A stretch of 64,000 nucleotides of DNA. Source: Parvibaculaceae bacterium Mf 1.05b.01. GTDB taxonomy: Bacteria > Pseudomonadota > Alphaproteobacteria > Parvibaculales > Parvibaculaceae. The position numbers and the translations under genes are program-made. Under the pieces are notes generated by a model, which was not told the origin of the DNA, searched no databases, and saw nothing but the letters and a program-made list of their open reading frames with translations. Below are positions 62,002 through 64,000 of this stretch, piece after piece (positions within the stretch are counted from its first letter, which is position 1; each line of letters opens with the position of its first letter). The stretch lies in NCBI GenBank assembly GCA_000509225.1, contig BAOK01000001.1, positions 186,001-250,000 of the forward strand, written 5' to 3'.

Positions 62002-62478
62002 ATGCGACTCCTGATCCGCCTCTATCCGTTTGCAAAGTTCTTTTTGCGGCTTTACTGGCGTTTTACCCGGCCGCTGACGGCAGGGGCGCGTGTGTTGGTG
62101 ATAGACGAAAAGGACAGGGTTTTGCTGGTTCGCCACACCTATATGCCAGGTTGGTACCTGCCTGGAGGCGGCGTGGACGGCGGCGAGACCATGCGCAGAG
62201 CGGCGGAGCGGGAACTCTGGGAAGAGGTTGGGGTGACCCCAAAAGGGGAACTGGCGTTTTTCGGCCTCTATGCCAATTTCGCAGAATTCAAGTCAGATCA
62301 TGTTTCTTTGTTTGTGTTGCGGGCCTTCAACATCGAGGCGCGTCCCAATAGAGAGATCGCTGAGTTTGGCTTTTATAGCCGCGACGCTTTGCCTGCGGAG
62401 ACAAGTAAGGCGACGCGTGTCCGGATTCGTGAAGTGATGGATGGTTTGACGCCACCGGATCATTGGGCTGTCGACTGA
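62002..62478 (+). CDS. NUDIX hydrolase
   Basis: A 158-residue enzyme with a complete NUDIX box, GGGVDGGETMRRAAEREL followed by WEEVGV (near 53-76). It cleaves a nucleoside diphosphate linked to another group; the substrate is not known. The N-terminus is rich in hydrophobic and basic residues (LIRLYPFAKFFLRLYWRF) and may bind membrane. It is divergent from the flagellin-like gene and convergent with the amidase. Confidence 0.88.
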   Translation: MRLLIRLYPFAKFFLRLYWRFTRPLTAGARVLVIDEKDRVLLVRHTYMPGWYLPGGGVDGGETMRRAAERELWEEVGVTPKGELAFFGLYANFAEFKSDHVSLFVLRAFNIEARPNREIAEFGFYSRDALPAETSKATRVRIREVMDGLTPPDHWAVD

Positions 62479-62505
62479 GCTGGTGGGCGCTCCAACTAGT
62501 CGCGT

Positions 62506-63933
62506 TTACACCTGTGGTTTGCTGTCCCGCCAGGGCTTTGCTTCTTCCAGCTGCGAGGCCAGCCTGATCAAAGTAGCGTCTTCGCCAAATCGTCCAGTGA
62601 ACATGACGCCAACGGGCAGGCCGTCTTCAGTCCAATGAAGAGGGACGGACATGGAAGGTTGGCCGGTCATGTTGAAGAGGCCAGCGTATGGCATGATCTT
62701 TCCCAGGTTAGCAAGATAGGTGCCCACATCGTCCGTCATCATGTCGAGAACACCGAGCTTTGGCGGCGGTGTCCCGAGGACGGGGCAGAGATAAATGTCG
62801 TGGCTCTGCATGAAGCTTCCCATCATCCGCCCCATCTGGTGAATGAAGAGGGTGGCGGCGGCATAGTCTGTGCTGGTGTGACCTTTGGCGGCGTTGGCCA
62901 TCAACCAGGTGATGTGTTCCACATCATTTTCCGTGAGGTTCCGTCCCAGCGCTTCGCCCCGTTGATCCAGGGTCAGTGCGACATTGGCGCCGATGATCGT
63001 GGCTTGCGCATTGCCCATGGCAACAGGGTCAATGGTTGGTGCCGCCTCTACGACTTCATGGCCGAGAGTCTCGCAAAGCTTGGCTGCGTCCAGAATGGAC
63101 TTTTCGACTTCAGGGTCTGGTTTGGTGCCGTCGCTTCGTTTGGTGTTAAACGCGATGCGTAGTTTGCCTGTTGGTGCGCCGACTTCCTGCAAGAAGGGCC
63201 GGTCGGGTTCGGGTGGTAGATAGGGGTCGCCCGCCGCCATGCCTGTTGTGGCGTCAAGCAGGGCGGCGCTGTCGCGCACGGATTTGGACACGCAATGGCT
63301 GATGGACATGCCTGCCCAACCTTCACCCCGGTCGGGGCCAGCTGGTGTGCGTCCTCTTGTTGGCTTTAGTCCGAACAGACCGCAGGCGGAGGCTGGAATG
63401 CGAATGGAGCCACCGCCATCTGATGCATTCGCCAATGGCAGGATGCCTGCGGCAACAGCTGCTGCCGCGCCGCCTGACGAGCCGCCCGGCGAATGCTCCA
63501 GGTTCCACGGATTGTGTGTGGGGCCATAGAGGCGTGGTTCGGTTGTGCCGGTGAGACCTAGTTCTGGAGAGTTGGTTTTGCCGAACAGGACCAGCCCGGC
63601 GTCGAGATAGCGGTCGGTCAGGGTTGTGTTGTGATCAGCCACATAACCTTCAAAGGCACCTGATCCGTAGGTTGTGACGGTTCCCTCCCAAAGCAGGTGG
63701 AGGTCTTTCAGGAGGAAAGGTACGCCTTTGAAGGGGCCGTCTGGCAGGCCGTCGGATATGAGCTTGCGGGCTTCGTCATAGTGCTTCAAGACCACCGCGT
63801 TGATTTTCGGATTGATTGCTTCGGTGCGTTCAATTGCTTCGTCCAGCAATTCTGTTGCAGTCACGTCTCCCTTGGCGACACGCTCCGCCAGCCCCAGCGC
63901 ATCATGATCCTCATATTCTTTGAAACTACCCAC
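62506..63933 (-). CDS. Amidase-signature enzyme, NylA-like
   Basis: A 475-residue amidase-signature hydrolase with the Lys-Ser-Ser triad: Lys76 (FLLKDL), Ser153 (GGSSGGAAAA) and Ser176 (DGGGSIRIPAS). Segments such as GKTNSPELG-TTEP and GLKPTRGRTPAGP, and LTENDVEHITW, recall 6-aminohexanoate cyclic-dimer hydrolase (NylA), but natural substrates of such enzymes are mostly other amides. I chose GTG 63933 because GGGAG lies eight bases before it; in-frame ATG 63957 and GTG 63987 are alternatives. The last 13 bases of the window hold nothing. Confidence 0.88.
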   Translation of the reverse strand: MGSFKEYEDHDALGLAERVAKGDVTATELLDEAIERTEAINPKINAVVLKHYDEARKLISDGLPDGPFKGVPFLLKDLHLLWEGTVTTYGSGAFEGYVADHNTTLTDRYLDAGLVLFGKTNSPELGLTGTTEPRLYGPTHNPWNLEHSPGGSSGGAAAAVAAGILPLANASDGGGSIRIPASACGLFGLKPTRGRTPAGPDRGEGWAGMSISHCVSKSVRDSAALLDATTGMAAGDPYLPPEPDRPFLQEVGAPTGKLRIAFNTKRSDGTKPDPEVEKSILDAAKLCETLGHEVVEAAPTIDPVAMGNAQATIIGANVALTLDQRGEALGRNLTENDVEHITWLMANAAKGHTSTDYAAATLFIHQMGRMMGSFMQSHDIYLCPVLGTPPPKLGVLDMMTDDVGTYLANLGKIMPYAGLFNMTGQPSMSVPLHWTEDGLPVGVMFTGRFGEDATLIRLASQLEEAKPWRDSKPQV

Positions 63934-64000
63934 GGCTCTCGCTCCCTTGTTTTTCATGAGTTTAGTCGCCGAGTTTCTAGCTGTCACACTGTCTCAGTGG

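Overview
The window is a chromosomal segment of an alphaproteobacterium. The signs are a Caulobacter-type flagellar operon (FlbD, the FliH/FlbE position, a PomA-like stator), the CtrA inhibitor SciP, a Rhodobacter-type PmtA methyltransferase, an alphaproteobacterial heme-uptake operon and several acyl-CoA dehydrogenases. A marine or soil heterotroph of the Parvibaculales/Rhodobiaceae kind would fit, but this is inferred from gene families and the genus cannot be fixed. No rRNA, CRISPR array, insertion sequence, integrase or phage gene was seen.

Layout. 1-15.5 kb is motility: fliI-fliJ on +, then on - a long operon fliF-fliG-fliH-fliN-motA/pomA-flbD-flhA-flhF, then sciP, then fliK-flgD. A yajQ gene and a small membrane protein sit between fliJ and flhF. 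The fliK-flgD operon has a near-consensus sigma-54 promoter, and the sigma-54 activator FlbD is encoded 6 kb away. CtrA-like TTAA-N6/7-TTWA boxes precede fliI and fliF, and sciP itself lies between the two - strand flagellar operons.

15.6-18 kb holds mnmA, pmtA and an elongator tRNA-Met. 18.3-26.6 kb is one compact heme acquisition operon, hmuR-hmuS-hmuT-hmuU-hmuV-exbB-exbD-exbD-tonB: receptor, cytoplasmic heme handler, ABC importer and a dedicated TonB energiser. Its second ExbD has Asn in place of the proton-carrying Asp.

26.9-32.2 kb is a signalling and enzyme group: a hybrid histidine kinase, a NarL-type regulator convergent with it and co-transcribed with a 2OG-Fe(II) oxygenase-like gene and a lipoprotein hydrolase, and a divergent TIGR03032-type gene. 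32.3-38.3 kb encodes a large autotransporter, a PhoA-type alkaline phosphatase and an SH3-like periplasmic protein. 38.4-49.5 kb is mixed housekeeping and accessory: desaturase, MAPEG protein, DEAD-box helicase with a repeated basic tail, PAS-like protein, MFS carrier, RluA-like synthase, SlyX, GIY-YIG protein, cytochrome b561, ExoD, acyltransferase, SDR and two unknowns.

49.6-57.7 kb is lipid and small-molecule metabolism: two acyl-CoA dehydrogenases, a PNPOx-fold protein, a VOC protein with a divergent LysR regulator, an acyl-CoA synthetase, and a ferric-reductase-like membrane protein with a divergent TetR regulator and two matching palindromes. 57.7-64 kb has a secreted trypsin-like protease, a ferritin-like diiron protein, a group of flagellin-like protein, HPt and response regulator, a NUDIX hydrolase and a NylA-like amidase.

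Most informative for follow-up are the ExbD Asp-to-Asn paralogue, FlhF with altered G3/G4 motifs, the flagellin-like/HPt/response-regulator group, the oxygenase/two-component group, the diiron protein and the TetR operators. None of these is proven to be an undescribed system from sequence alone.
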